Positions 36,733-36,924 of a stretch of 36,924 bases of DNA are shown here, one piece after another. How positions within the stretch are numbered: position 1 is the stretch's first letter; every line of letters begins with the position of its first letter. A program made the position numbers and the translations under genes. The stretch spans positions 1-36,924 of IMG/VR virus record IMGVR_UViG_3300042731_004526. One strand, 5' to 3'. This stretch comes from a virus. Under the pieces are notes generated by a model. That model ran no database searches. It saw only the letters and a program-made list of their open reading frames with translations, and was not told where the DNA came from.

Positions 36733-36924
36733 CCTTGAAAAATTCTATCTCAGATTTGACGTTTCGCAACTCCTGTTCAATATCGTATATCTGATTGGTG
36801 ATATTGACCGGCGGTTGCAAGCCCGCCGCCGCCCGTTGCTCCTGTAAGATGTCCAGCGATTTTTGCAGCCGCCCCGCCCGCCGCCGCAGGCTGGCCGTGT
36901 GCTGTTTCAGTATGTCGGCTTCCA
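36725..36924 (-). CDS. N-terminally cut coiled-coil protein (continues at base 1)
   Basis: Reading from 36922 down, the frame is EADILKQHTASLRRRAGRLQ then KSLDILQEQRAAAGLQPPVN and ITNQIYDIEQELRN to a stop at 36725. The pattern QxAxxGxQPPxxxxxxIxxIExEI is one I associate with adaptor-type coiled coils in Chloroflexota and cyanobacterial proteins. The base at the edge completes GTG when joined to base 1, and no stop intervenes. It is the second half of the 163-to-1 frame, ~120 residues in total. Function unknown. Confidence 0.65.
   Translation of the reverse strand, partial: EADILKQHTASLRRRAGRLQKSLDILQEQRAAAGLQPPVNITNQIYDIEQELRNVKSEIEFFKDG

Overview
The window looks like the complete genome of a siphovirus-type phage, not a piece of a bacterial chromosome. 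Almost every gene lies on the minus strand. A full set of head and long-tail genes is recognisable: terminase pair, portal, MuF head protein, scaffold, major capsid, connectors, tail tube, frameshifted tail chaperone, tape measure, tail tip and fibre. There is no tail sheath. The open frame that leaves the left edge at base 1 continues in frame into the frame that enters from the right edge (36924 to 36725), giving one protein of about 120 residues. The 36,924-base sequence is therefore probably a circular or circularly permuted phage genome. The host cannot be read directly. The junction protein ends in a coiled-coil pattern of a kind common in Chloroflexota and cyanobacterial proteins, which is only a weak pointer.

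Layout. (1) 163-10328, minus: early genes, including MazG-like pyrophosphohydrolase, several membrane proteins, small zinc-ribbon proteins, a helicase/DNA-methyltransferase fusion, a C5-type DNA methyltransferase, and a replication-initiator-like protein whose gene and upstream region carry 18-bp iterons (likely origin). (2) 10344-11272: a lambda-like switch with divergent XRE regulators, a strong leftward promoter overlapped by a palindrome, a leaderless rightward repressor promoter, and a highly structured GC-rich segment between the Cro-like gene and the early genes. (3) 11538-13901: a second early minus-strand operon of small proteins, controlled from a divergent promoter region with two nearly identical 16-bp palindromes next to a third XRE regulator. 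(4) 36732-13892, minus: late operon. Head genes run from 36178 to 28414. Two glycosyltransferases, a hexapeptide acetyltransferase and a SAM methyltransferase (28410-25212) are inserted between the capsid genes and the connector genes, followed by tail genes and a beta-helix fibre. (5) Two small plus-strand genes sit against the late operon (20637-20807 and 30742-31005), each with its own promoter whose -10 box lies 6-7 bases before the ATG. They look like morons expressed when the late operon is silent.

How it fits together: XRE repressors and morons on the plus strand would be the lysogenic set, and the minus strand carries the lytic programme. No integrase, partition gene or endolysin was recognised. 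Iterons, repressors and the lack of an integrase are compatible with an extrachromosomal (phage-plasmid) prophage, but that is inference. The cassette that may decorate the capsid with a modified glycan is the most distinctive system here. Other notable points are a -1 frameshift at an A8 run in the tail chaperone, a structured RNA candidate in the early leader, and a one-base frameshift in a small conserved phage gene at 2856-3090.
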